Positions 49,584-61,151 of a stretch of 64,000 bases of DNA are shown piece after piece; position 1 is the stretch's first letter, and each line of letters opens with the position of its first letter. Origin of the DNA: Montifringilla adamsi (taxonomy: Eukaryota; Chordata; Aves; Passeriformes; Passeridae); assembly GCA_017590115.1 (NCBI GenBank), contig JAGGNK010013670.1, forward strand, positions 2,105,343 through 2,169,342. Direction: 5' to 3'. The position numbers and the translations under genes are program-made. The notes under the pieces are model-generated. The model was not told the DNA's origin. It made no database searches and saw nothing but the letters and a program-made list of their open reading frames with translations.

Positions 49584-50392
49584 AAATTTTTCTATACTTC
49601 CTATCAAAGCTTTGTACCAGCAGCCACCACTCCTCTGGAGTAGAATTACATCTGTATTTGTCTGAGTCCTTATTAGCAAAAGTTTCAAAATGCTTCTTGG
49701 AGGGCTGGAGCTCCAGCTCAGCAGTGCCTTCCCACCCCTTGAGAGCAAACCCTGAAGATGCTGCTCCCTGGAAGGCAGCAGGGCCATTAGAAGAGCTGGC
49801 TGCTTGCTGTTGTTTTCCAGAGCCAGGCACAAATATTCATTTCAAAAGGAATGCTGGAGGGCAGTCCTTAAGAAAATAAATAACCCACTCCAAACCTGAA
49901 AGGAAAGGCTGGGTCCTCTGGAACAACTCAGTCCTGGAGAACAGGGTGAAAAAGTAGCATCACCCTCAGGCTCAGCTTTGCTTTTATCAAAGCTTTATGT
50001 TGTAGAGGATTATTTTAGTGTTCCTGGGCTTTCTTTCTCTCTCTTTTTTATTTTTTTTTTTTTTTATTTTGCTAGTAAGCTATCAGTTTCTCTTCTCATG
50101 CCTGCAAATCCTACCTTGGGGAAGCAGTGTTTCTGGGCAGAGTGCAATATAGAGAGAAACTGTTAGGATTATATTTGCACTTTCCATCTTGGCCTTTTAC
50201 ATTTCTGCTCTTCCATCAGGACACACTCTGATTCCCAAAGCTCATTTCCTCTACAAACAGGCTCATCCCCTCTCAGGGCATTGCACACCATGAACAGAGG
50301 TGGGCTGGCACTGTCAGGCACAGCCAGCCTCCCCAGAGCCCTGCTCCACACCTGGAGGTTCATGGACCTGGCTCCAGCCATCCCTGAAGATG
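49584..50392. other. non-coding, with T-rich tract
   Basis: T-rich tract at 50045-50070. No exon or element recognised. Confidence 0.45.
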
Positions 50393-50398
50393 CCTTTT

Positions 50399-51100
50399 TG
50401 TCTTGGTTTGGAAAGCCAGGGGATGCTAAGGAAGGCAGGAGCCTCCCCTGAAATGGAAAATGTAAACCCCCTCACTCCAAATTGCTATAAATTTTAAATT
50501 AAGGGGCTTTCAGGCAAAAATATGGGAGCAGGAAATAACAGTTCTTTATTACAGAAGAAAATAAAAAGATAAAATAAACAATGCAGTAAACTAAAACAAC
50601 ACTGCCAGAGTTAGAACGCAACCTGACACCCTGTGGGTCAGGGTGCTGGCAGCAGTCCCATTGGAATTGTGGCTCAGCCCTCCTGCAGTGTCAGGGGTGG
50701 TTCTGCTGGAGCAGGGATCCTGGAGAAAGGTGGAGTCTTCCTCTGAAGATCCAGTGGAAGAGGCAGCTGCTGTTCCTCTGGGAAATCCAGTGGAGAAGCT
50801 GTGCTGGTGTTCCAGAATCTCCAGGTTATATCCAGGTAGGAATGCTTGGCTCCTCCCCTTGGGCTGCTGTAATTTGTATCAGCCATGCAGTGACCTTCAG
50901 TAGCCTGTTATCAGCAGGGGTCCCCCAGAGGGGAGAGTGGGTGTGGAAGAGATAAGGAAAAACTGCCCAATGAACAGAAGAGAACTGCCATCCAGATGGC
51001 AGAAAGAACACAATTTGCTTGGCAGTCCAGGACACCTTTCCTCTCCAAGGCTGACAACACATCAGGTCTGTTCCTGGCATGGGGCATGTCACAAACATCA
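50399..51100 (-). mobile_element. Solo LTR, family B (copy 3)
   Basis: About 702 bp in reverse complement of the 1630-2386 copy. Low end TGTCTTGGTTTGG; antisense poly(A) signal TTTATT at 50545-50550; high end CACAAACATCA. Flanked by CCTTTT (50393-50398) and CCTTTA (51101-51106), a target duplication with one mismatch in six. Its U3 end is shorter than that of the 1630 copy. An open frame at 50643-50903, antisense to the LTR, is also open in the other copy. Confidence 0.88.
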
Positions 51101-51105
51101 CCTTT

Positions 51106-54100
51106 AAATTTCCGTGTGTTCCCCAGCCCCTGGATTAGCAGGATGTTCTTGTGGTTTTCCCTTTCCAGCATTATGTGCCTTTATGGGCTCAGTCACCTCC
51201 TCCTCTACCCCCAGAGTCCCTCTGACCTCTGGGGAAAGGGATGCAACAGCCAGTACAACCAGGAAATACTGGAAAGGTTGAATCATGCTATTACAATAAA
51301 TTACCATAATTCAGAGTGTAAATCAGGTATTGCAATGATGATATGTTGCAAGACAGAGATTGGCATTGAACCTAAAAATGGCACAACATTAATTCAGTCT
51401 GAGGTCAAAGATCTGCCTGGGAAATGGTGCACATTTTCTAACTAGACCCTTATCCCTATAATCCTGTGATCTTCTGAGACTGTCACATCAGGCATCACTG
51501 GGTGATGGAGCAGCACACTGATTTATTTTCCATACTAAAGACCTTAGAGCCAACAAGTGGGGGTAATTGGAAATAGAGATAGCAGCAGCACTGGGTAACC
51601 TTTAAGTGGTTACCTCAAGCCTCCTACAGCTCACTGACTGGGGAGGGTGACACTTCTGCCTTGCAGTGTGGTGGCATCTTCTGCAAGGGGACACAATGCA
51701 ATGGTAACAACTCTCAGGGCAGCCTTACAGGGGTGGCAGGCAGGTCCTGCTGTGCAGGGCTGGGGGTCTGTGCTGCTGCCTCCTTCCCCCCTCCTTGGGG
51801 CACACCATGATCTCATGAATGCTCATTAGGCCTCGTTCTTGATGAACAGCCCTTGGGCTCAGCTCCTCTTGAGCTTATCAGAAACCCTGACAGCTCCAGG
51901 AGCTGCTGCTGTCCAAGGAGCTCCTGCTTTTTAACCAAGTCCTGGAAACTCATTTTTCCTTCCTGAGTAACAACCCTGGAATAACAGTTTTATTATCAGA
52001 ATTCCTGAGGAAGTGACCAAGCTGATCTGCAGCCAGGATGGAGAATGGCAGTGACCAAACCCATCTGCTGTGAGCCACGGACAGCAGAGCCCAGGGAGAG
52101 CCTGGAGCCCTCCTGGGCTGCCCCAGGGACCTCCCTCTGCTGGGGCTCTCCCAGCCCAGCCAGCTCAGGTTTGCTGTGCTGGAGACCTGCTGAGGGACAG
52201 GAGGGACCCCGGGCTGATCCCCCTCCCTGAGCTCACGCCTTTGCCCTTGGGGAGATCCAGAGGCTTTGGGTGGGAGCACTTCACTGAATCCCAGGGAATC
52301 TTTCACAGGTTTGTACCTGTACACACCCTTCAGGTCTGTGTGTGTGCGAGTGGGAATGTGCCACAGCAGATGCACGTGAATATTGCTCTCCTCATCGCTG
52401 AATACTTTAGATTTGTAGGTAAATGAGGCCTGTAGATACTGTTGTGTGCAGTAAATGCTACACAAATCCTTTGTTAGGTTGTTTAATTTAAGCCATTGGT
52501 TAAATGCTGTTAGGTTTAAGTGCTGTTAAACCTCCCTGTTGGTCCCATCCAGGGCTCAGTTTGGCAGGGGATCCACTCTGAACCTTGTACCTCAACCAGA
52601 GGGTCTCTAATATTCCTTTTTAGCCTCACCCTCCCATCCTCACCCCTTCACCTCTGCCCCCACCCTCCACCCCTCCAGCCTTCACAAAGACAATTTTTGG
52701 GCTGATTCTGATTTTAGATGGATTGATTTTGGATTTTAGTTTGCTTTTTCTCTGTGTGTTTATTCACCTAGTAAGCAGTAGAGTGAACCTTGCCCATGAA
52801 CTCTGTCATGCTTTCTGTTTTATATTGAACCTGCTTTTGCCAGTACCTTTGTTGGTGATGCTTTGGGTGACCTTAAACCATTCCTTCACAACAGACTTAC
52901 ACCATGCTTCCCCCTCATGTATCTTGGGTGACTTTGGACACCTGAAGAATTGGAGATAAGGATCCTGCTCTATGTTTTAGGAATTTAGATAAGGTGTGGT
53001 GGTCTGGAGTTTCAAACAGAGTAAAGAATAGGGAAGCAGGGTTGGAAAAAAAGTTGCCAAGAACAAAGGACAAGGGTGAATTGCTGCTTTCCTGGCACTG
53101 GCAGAGATAACTGCTTGGCCTGGTTGGCTCCTTGCCATGTTACAGACAGTCTCTGACCTTCCCCAGGCATCTCTTGACCATTTTTTCCCAGTGAAATACA
53201 GACAAGTGCAAAGCAGGGAGGAGCTGTGAGAGGAGCTCTCCATCTCCACCAGCAGCAGCATTTAGCACAACGTGCCAAAAAATCTAAGAGAGCACCACAT
53301 TACATGTACAGGGCCAACCTTCTGCAGCCATTCAGGTTTCTCCACAGCTCCCCACTATGTTTTTCCATAGTTCTAGTCCTGGCTAGCCCTTGACATGTCC
53401 ATGTTCACTGACCAGGATCCCCTCAGGGCTCTGCAGTGGAAGTTCACTCACATTCTGAGTGGCCTCCATTTGTTCCAGCTCCAGCTCTGGTCTCCAAATC
53501 CCACTTCCAGCCCAGATGATCCCTTCATCAGGGTGTGCTGTGGCCAGGGATATGTTCATCCCTTCATGTTCCTGGATGAGCTGGATGTTCCTGATTTGCT
53601 CCCTGTGCTCTGGCAGAATCCCCTGAGGCACAAGAGGACACCAGTTCAAGCTTGTCCTTTATCAAACCTGACAGAACAACTTTTGAGCCTGAATTTGTTT
53701 TTTTTTTTTTTTCCATCTGTACAAATCCCAGGGAGAAGAGGTTTCCCAGTCCCCATGGCAGAGCTATGGGGTGGGGACATCTCCCAACTTTGAGCTGGCT
53801 CATGGAGAGAATCCACATTGACCCTTCACCAGTGCTCCTGCCAAGGTACTGCTCCCAAGGAGCAGAGAAACCTCCTTTCACCTGGAATTGTAACCTGGGG
53901 CTGTCAGCAGTGAGATCTGCACCAAAATGAGCTTCCTCCCTTGTGCCAGGCTGCTGATGTCTTTGATAAACCCAAAATATCAGCAGGAAACAGCAAGGGC
54001 AACAGTGCTGCTCCACTTACCAAGGGACAGTAACTGCTGGTGGCAAAAAACCTGCTGCCCCTCTACTTTCTGGTTAGTATCAGGAGAGGGGGGGGGGAAA

Positions 54101-55469
54101 GGAGAAAAATGTGGCTAATTTTCCACAGCAGCAGCAGCCAACAAGTATTTTAATCCACAAGTCACTCAGCTGCAGAAACCTCCTGTTCTGAAAGGATTTT
54201 CCATCTTTTAAAATTTTCTATATCCCAGTAAAGCTCTCTCATTTCACACAGATTAAGAGTTAATTCAGGTCAAATAAGGATTAATTAGTCTGTGTAAACC
54301 AGCCCCAGACACTGATGCGCTGGAGATCTTTTTTAAATTAGTTGCTGTTACTGTAAGTCTGTATCTTCTGATGGCAAGACCTCTGGTGTATTATAAATTT
54401 GCAATCAGGTACCCCACGGGATGTGAGATGAGGGAAAATGTCAGTCTTAACAGTGTTTAAATCCCTCCTGCCGCTGAACTGCAGCCTCTTTCAAATTAGG
54501 TCCTGTTGGCAAAATCAGATAAAGAGATGGAAATAAATGATGTGAACAAAGGTCATCAAAGAGTATCATTTAAATTGTTATTGACTGTGGGCACAAAAAA
54601 AAAGCACAGCATGAAAACATACTTAATAAGAGGAGATAATAGGACCGTGGAGACAGGTCTTTCTGATTCAGAGGAGAAACATCAAACAGTTGGTGTGTTT
54701 GTGTATGCTTTTTCATCTGGTTTACAGGTAAGGGGGAGATTAATCCAGAATATATTTCACAGCTCAGGCCAAAACCCTTTGATATGCCATATGCACTAAC
54801 ATCAGAGATTATTTGTTCAGACCTTGTTGCAGCAGAAGGGCCCAAACCTGTTGCTGCTGGAGGGACTTCCAGGATCTCTCAGTAATATTGACCAGAGTTG
54901 CCAAAAAATCCCAAGTGAGAAAACCTTTCAAACCAAGGCTCCTCCACCGCTATGTAGTGATCTCCAAGCCATGGAGGGCTAAGAGATAAGGAAGGAAATA
55001 CACCTGGCCCAGTCAATGCTCCTGAAGATTTGTTGTGCAGCTTTAGGGATCAAAATCTGCTTGGCCACATCTCTGTGAGCTGGACCAGAGGTGGGCTGAA
55101 AAGGGGGAGGAATTTAGAAACCTTGGGCCAAAACATCTTGAACTAAAGCATCACCATTTGGAGATTACTGGGGTTTTTAATCTCCTGGGTGATTCAGAAC
55201 TCTCCATTCTGGGTTTAGCCCAGCCTCTGTGCTGGAAGCTCCACCTGGAGCAGGCTGGAAACAGAGGCTGCACAGCCCCTGGGACAGGGTGGGAGCTCCT
55301 GCAGGGGCTGGGGGTGACACCCAGGGCTTCCCTGAGGGCAGGGCAGTCCCACAGCAGAAGGAGGAGCTGTCCCAGTGGCCCCAGTGCCCTAAAACCTCCC
55401 CAGAGCTCAGGTCCTGGGGGTGCCCCCAAGCTCAGAGCACACACATCAGTGTGATCCATGACATAAAAC
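51106..55469. other. non-coding; candidate conserved element at 54180-54800
   Basis: About 4.4 kb. Includes a 16-base poly-T (53698-53713) and a 10-base poly-G (54088-54097). The 54180-54800 interval is AT-rich with several TTAATTA/ATTA-type motifs and looks like conserved non-coding sequence, which is inference. GC-rich 52050-52260 and 55200-55450 carry chance frames only. Confidence 0.3.
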
Positions 55470-55530
55470 CTGGAAGTTGGACTTGATGATCCCTGCGGGT
55501 CCCTTTCAATATTTTATGATTATATGAACA
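55470..55530 (+). mobile_element. CR1 LINE extreme 3' end
   Basis: About 60 bp: TGGAAGTTGGACTTGATGATC, then GCGGGTCCCTTTCAATATTT, typical of an older CR1 tail. Confidence 0.8.
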
Positions 55531-55699
55531 GTGCTCTCTTTCTCTCTCCTCCTTCCCCTTGCTGTTTATAAATGACTTTCCACACTCCTAAACTTTTTGG
55601 AGAAAACCATGAAAACTTTTATTTGGGTTCCTCATTACAGCCTTCCAGTACCTTAATGGGGCTTACACATTGAGCAAGGGGGCTTCTTATCTGGGCAGA

Positions 55700-55946
55700 T
55701 AGTGATAGGACAAGAGGGAATGGCTTAAACTAACAGAGGACAGGGTTAGAAGGGATATCAGGAAAAAATTCCTGTCTGTGAGGGTGCTGAGGCCCTGGCA
55801 CAGGGTGCCCAGAGCATCCGTGGAAGTGCCCAAGGCCAGGTTGGACAGGGCTTGGAGCAACCTGGGATGGTGGAAGGTGACCAGGAGGTAGCACTGGATG
55901 AGCTTTAAGGTCCCTCCCAACCCAAACCATCCTGTGACTGTGTGAC
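55700..55946 (+). mobile_element. CR1 LINE 3' end
   Basis: GATAGGACAAGAGGGAATGG, then GGCACAGGGTGCCCAGAGC, AAGGCCAGGTTGGACAGGG, GAGCTTTAAGGTCCCTCCC and CATCCTGTGACTGTGTGAC. It lacks the block GCTGTGGCTGCCCCTGG seen in the 63054 copy, so it carries an internal deletion. Confidence 0.94.
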
Positions 55947-56214
55947 ATCTTGGGAGAGCTTGTGGGACTTTTCCTCTGCTGTACTGAAGGGGATGTCCAG
56001 CAGCCCAGGTACAGGTGATGATGGGGGTACCTTGGTGATGGTGCTAAGGGAGAAGAGATTATGGCTGCGCCTCTCCTGGGATTCTTCATCCTCATCAATC
56101 TTCATCCTCTAAATCATCATGAGAGCTCTGCTGTCATAACAAGGAACAAACTGCTCTTCCCCACTGTTAAGCAGGGGCAGGTCAGGTGTGCAAATTTTCT
56201 TTTCAATACAGCAG

Positions 56215-56660
56215 TGTGATGCCTTAAGTTTTTAGCTTTTCTATTTTTCAGATTCTGTACTGCATTAGTGTAGAACTCTGAACTCTATACAGAATGCTAG
56301 TTCTTCACATAGCTTTCTTCACATTTTGATCAGGCTACACAATCCACCTGGGCCTGGGAACCAAGGTCATCAACACAGCCTCAGGCCTGAAAGGTATAAA
56401 CAAAAGTGAATGGGGGAGAAGCAAACCAGGGGAATGTGACTTCATTACCTGAAGCTATAATTGGACAATTAACCTCTGATATGCAAATAGACCAAACTTA
56501 CAAGTGCCTGAAAAACTTGTGACCCTCACTCATCTTGGATGTAGCCTCTGCCAGGCTCTTGCACTGCCCAAGGTGGATCTTTTAAGGCCTTTTAATAAAT
56601 CCCTACTTCATTATTTAACTCTGTCTAGCCTGTGTTGTAGGTAGCCTCTCCAGGCATCAG
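56215..56660 (+). mobile_element. LTR-like element, family G
   Basis: Single copy recognised by LTR anatomy: starts near TGTGATGCCTTAAG, has a poly(A) signal AATAAA at 56594-56599 embedded in TTTTAATAAATCCCTAC, and ends near CCTCTCCAGGCATCAG, a U5-like tail. No target duplication was found, and the left boundary could lie further left (TGTCATAACAAGG near 56132 is an alternative). No second copy is in the window. Confidence 0.6.
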
Positions 56661-59600
56661 GTGGAGACAGAATGGGCCAAGGCTTCCCACAGTCCACTGC
56701 TCACTCTGGAAGATGTCACCAGAAATGGAAAGGCAGCAATTAAAAGCAAAGATCTTTCAGAATGAAGTCCTGCTGGGGAGAAGAGCTGACACTCCAGCCT
56801 GGCTGTTAATGCCCCTCTGAAATCACTCAGTGCTGTCCTGCTGGGGGTACAGCCCCTGGAAAAGACAGGAAGAGCCATTCAAGCCAGGAATTTGCAGCAC
56901 TTCTCCAGACCTCTCTCCTCTTCCCCAGAGTGGGGAAGGCATTCATTTCCACAGCTTGTCTGCAAATACTTCCATTAATCTTGGAAACAGGCCCAGTCTA
57001 GGAGAGAGACCAAGAGACTTTCGTGCTTTGGAGGCTTTCTAATCTGGTCACGACAGGAGTCCAGATGCAAATGCCTTTGTAACGTGGATGTGACCTAAGG
57101 AGCTGGGGCCCTGCTAAGAGAGACTGTGGAAGAAGCAGGATCTGAACAGTCCATTTTTAAATGACACACAAAAATGCAAAACTACCACCATGAGGCAGGC
57201 ACACTCCTGGTGGAGTCAGCTGGAGGCAGCTCAGCCCTGCTGACTGCCATCGTGACACTGACAGTGTCAACCTGAGGCTGCAGGAGCTGCATCAGATGCA
57301 CAGCTCCTGAACCACCAGAGCCAGGCTTGCAAGAAAGCTGGGACTGAGGTGCCACTCAAACAGCACCTCAGCAGCTCACAGAGGTTTTTTTGTCCACAGG
57401 TTGTAGAAAGAAGCCACTTCCCTTTGTTTTGCCTACAAAGACAATGGGCAAAGCATTTAGCTTTACGAAGCTAACCTGGGTGATGACAAGAGTTTGTGGC
57501 ACAGGAACTTGTTATTCAGAAAGATCACATAAAAGCCTTTTCATATTGAAAATAAGGAGTACTGCTGCTCTGGAGAAGGCAGAGACCAACCTGGCAGGCA
57601 GTGTCTGTGGATGCTTCTCCCTGAACAGATTGCAGCAAAGATGAATGCCTTGGATTGGAAAAGCTCCCTCCTGAGATTTTTTTGTGGTTGAACACCAGAT
57701 TTCGCTGCAGGAGAAGGAGGTTCATATTCTGTGTCTGATAGCACAGGCAAGCTTTTCTTTCTGCCCTGGGATGCTATTCCAGACATAGGGATGGATGAAG
57801 CAGGCACTTTATGGCCAGGTATGCTGCAGTAACCCAGCACTGGCAGGGAGGCTGGGGCATGCTTTGGTCTCATATTGTGATTTAGGAGCCACTTCTCCTG
57901 CAGTGAGTCCTGCCAGCAAACAGAGCTCCACAGAGAGCAGCACCAAGGACCACAGCCACTGGAATTTAATCCCCTACAGATCCTTGTTTTGCAAAACGAG
58001 GGAATGATTACTCTTCCTGTTGTGTTTGCAGAGATTTTAAACCCTTCCTTGTGGGTCTCCCTCCCAAACATGCCATGGTTCCTGGCACAGGCAGCTGCAC
58101 TTGAACACCTCCAGCAAAACCTAAACAGCCATAAAGCTGCTTCCTACAGCTGAAGCAGGAAAAAGGGTTGACTTGGAAAGAGAGACATTACAAAGGAGAT
58201 GTGAAGTTGTTTCTTTGTCCTTCAGGACCATGTCTACATGAGCCAATTTAATACCTATTGCCACAGGTATTAGCTCAACAAGGCTTAGGTATTTCCATGG
58301 AGCTAAATTCCATCCCTGAGCTGGCATTTCTTTTCCTTGCTCCAGCTGTAACGCCTGAACCATGCACTCATCGAGGGGGATACAGACTCTATCATCATCC
58401 CAGCCTCCTGAGGCTTTCAAACCCCAACTGGCAGCCAAAACAAACTGCCTGTGCTTGCCATATAAGCAAAGTGTCAGGAAATGTTGACTCATCCCTCGCA
58501 GCAGGGCCATGCTGGTAAAGCTGCGGGTGGTAGGGCTGGGAAGGGACAGAGGCAGCCAGGTGTGAGTCTGCCCTCCCACAGGGAATGGGGAGCCCCAGCC
58601 GAGCCCATGCTGGTGCCACAGCCCCCCAGTGTGGGGCAGAGGAGTTTTTAGAGCCTGTCTGTTAGTTTTACTCCCAGCAGTGACTTGGAAAGGGACCAAG
58701 GCAGCTCCACAGTGGCTGTGCTGGGTGTCCCTGGATGTGCCCTCATCACACCAGTGCACAGAGCACTCAGATGGCACCTGAGGCCAGGCCACACGTCCCC
58801 AGCCTTTCCCCAGCTACCCTGCAGATCAGGGTCCTGCTGCAGACAGCTCAAATACATTTTTTTGCACAGAAGATACCAGAGAAGGCAGTTCAGCACTCCT
58901 AAAGGTGGGGCAAAGAGCTCAAAGTGCTCATCAGCAGTCATCAGGAAGCATTTGGATTGAATTTCGTCTGTCTGAGCCATGGCTGTCCCTGCAGCCCATT
59001 GCCCCTCAGCTCCCATGGGAGGGTCTGGAAGAGCTCAGGATTAGCCCAGTGCTCTCCCAGAGGAAGAGCTGCTGTGCCAGGAGCTGCCAAGGAGCTGCTC
59101 AGAGGTGAAAGGTACAACCTGCCAGCTTGCTGCTGCACAGGAGTCAGTCTCCTGCAGCCCCATAGGTCATCTCCAGACTTCTAAAAATTGTTTTTAATGA
59201 CTCATATCATGTCCTTCAGATGAGGCATTAAGCCAGGCTTCCTGGGGGGTATCGAAGTGGAATTTTACGGCTGCACAACAGTTTTTCAGAAGCAAAAAGG
59301 AAGCAGCAGCACTGGAGCAGAGTCAGAGGCACCACCTGACTCTCTCCATCAAGCAGGATAAAGCAGGACACTCTGTGCCTGAAGTGCTGCTGGCACCACG
59401 GGAGGCACAGCTCCCCTCGGTCCCTGCACACAGGCAGCTCATGCAATGGTAAATCGTGTCATGTTCAGGAGAGGCTGCCTCAGGAGGCACAGGCCCCATC
59501 TTATTCCCAGGTTATTTTATCTTCAGCAGCATTGTGCAGGCATGGGGAGATTTGAGAAATGCAACAAGTCTCCGTCGGCTGAACACAGCTGCATTTGAGT

Positions 59601-60519
59601 AAAGGCTATCTGAATAAACCAGGAATTTCCACTGTGGGAGACAGCATTTCATTTCTGAGGAGAGAAGCTGAATTTGTGAGCACTGGGTATTATTCAGCAC
59701 TTCAAACAGACCCCCCCAAAGCAAAAGGAAGACTGTAGGTGCCATTCATTCAGCAGGCAGCACCAGGACCTGCCCCTCCTCCACTCCCCGGCAGCGTGGA
59801 GCCAGAGCAAATAACAGCAATAACACAGGGCTGTAAACTCTGGGAGAAAGCAGACATCTGTTGCCCATCAGATATTACACCTTGGTGACCATGCAGCTCA
59901 GGAAGTATGAAAGTGATTACTTATACTTTGACAGCACGGCCGCAGCACATCAATGGGGAGCTTTGTGCTGCAGCCTGGCGAGGCAGAGCCAGAGCAGCAG
60001 CAGAAGTCACCCCTTCAGCTGTGCCCGTGTGACACAGCTGTGGCACAGAGCTGCAGGCTGGCCAAGAGCAGATGGAGCCTCTCAGGTGGCCCTGGTGTCA
60101 CCTGGGGCCAGCATCTGCTGCAGGGCTGGGGCAGCCCAGCCTCGCCCTGGCTCAGGTTTGTCTCCAGCATCAAAGCCCTGACACCAACACAAACATTCTG
60201 TTGACCTAGTAGGTACTAATCTTATGTTCAGCAGTACAGATAACCCTTTCTTTCTCCTTGTTCCCCAAAGACTGCAGAGAGGGACTGCCGGAGTTCTGGA
60301 TGCTGAGAATTTTAGCCTTTCTGTGCCGGCAGGCACTGACCCCCAAGAGAACACTGCATTTGACCTGAGGCCTTGGAAAAGGCTTCCAAAATTGATTGAT
60401 AGCACTGGGATTGTGGGTGTGTAGTTGATTAGAAATGTGTGATATCACAGGGTGGAAAACTTAAGAGTTTGGGGTTTTGGAATATAGTAATATATATAAA
60501 GCAAAATGGAGGTTTTAGG
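56661..60519. other. non-coding, nothing recognised
   Basis: Includes the longest open frame of the window (223 codons on the minus strand, 58121-58792), which has no domain or motif I recognise and lies in GC-rich sequence that is open in other frames as well. No repeat family detected. Confidence 0.45.
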
Positions 60520-61151
60520 GCAGAGGCAGGTCCTTGTTCTTTACCTTCTTCTTCACCTTCTTCTTCTTCCTTCTTCTTCCTTCTTCTTCCTTCTTCTTCC
60601 TTCTTCTTCCTTCTTCTTCCTTCTTCTTCCTTCTTCTTCCTTCTTCTTCCTTCTTCTTCCTTCTTCTTCCTTCTTCTTCCTTCTTCTTCCTTCTTCTTCC
60701 TTCTTCTTCATGGGTTTGGGTGGTTTTGTGTAATTGCACAGATTGGAAGCCAAAAACCAGCAAGCTATTCTGGATTATAGCTAGTAATGCTGAAATACCT
60801 GCCCTTGGAGCATTAAACACAAGCCCCCAAATCATTTGCAGCAGTGGCAGAAGGGGCTCACAGAAAATTGAGCAAAACCAGGCATGGAGAAAGCCCAGAG
60901 GCAGGTGCTTCTTCTTCACCTTCTTCTTCCTTCTTCTTCCTTCTTCTTCCTTCTTCTTCATGGGTTTGGGTGGTTTTGTGTAATTGCACAGATTGGAAGC
61001 CAAAAACCAGCAAGCTATTCTGGATTATAGCTAGTAATGCTGAAATACCTGCCCTTGGAGCATTAAACACAAGCCCCCAAATCATTTGCAGCAGTGGCAG
61101 AAGGGGCTCACAGAAAATTGAGCAAAACCAGGCATGGAGAAAGCCCAGAGG
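60520..61151. repeat. ~250-bp tandem repeat unit with polypyrimidine array
   Basis: Each unit is CAGAGGCAGGT, a polypyrimidine run of TTCTTCTTCC words, then a ~190-bp unique arm starting TGGGTTTGGGTGG. The arms at 60711-60901 and 60961-61151 look identical base for base (offset exactly 250), while the polypyrimidine runs differ in length: about 14 decamers in the first, 4 in the second. The array ends with CAGAGG at 61146-61151, the start of a further unit that is not completed. Confidence 0.95.
60556..60709. repeat. pure polypyrimidine tract (154 nt, 10-bp unit)
   Basis: An uninterrupted C/T stretch of TTCTTCTTCC repeats. A shorter one is at 60919-60959. Mirror symmetry of polypyrimidine repeats permits triplex (H-DNA) formation in principle. 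Lysine/glutamate/arginine-rich frames across it are artefacts of the repeat. Confidence 0.93.

Noticed and set aside
58121..58792. 223-codon open frame on the minus strand, the longest in the window
   Set aside because: No recognisable domain, other frames over the same GC-rich interval are also open, and no splice or promoter context supports it. Frames this long arise by chance in 64 kb of mixed-composition DNA.
60515..61003. Lysine/glutamate/arginine-rich open frame resembling a charged nuclear protein
   Set aside because: It is produced entirely by the TTCTTCTTCC decamer array read in reverse.
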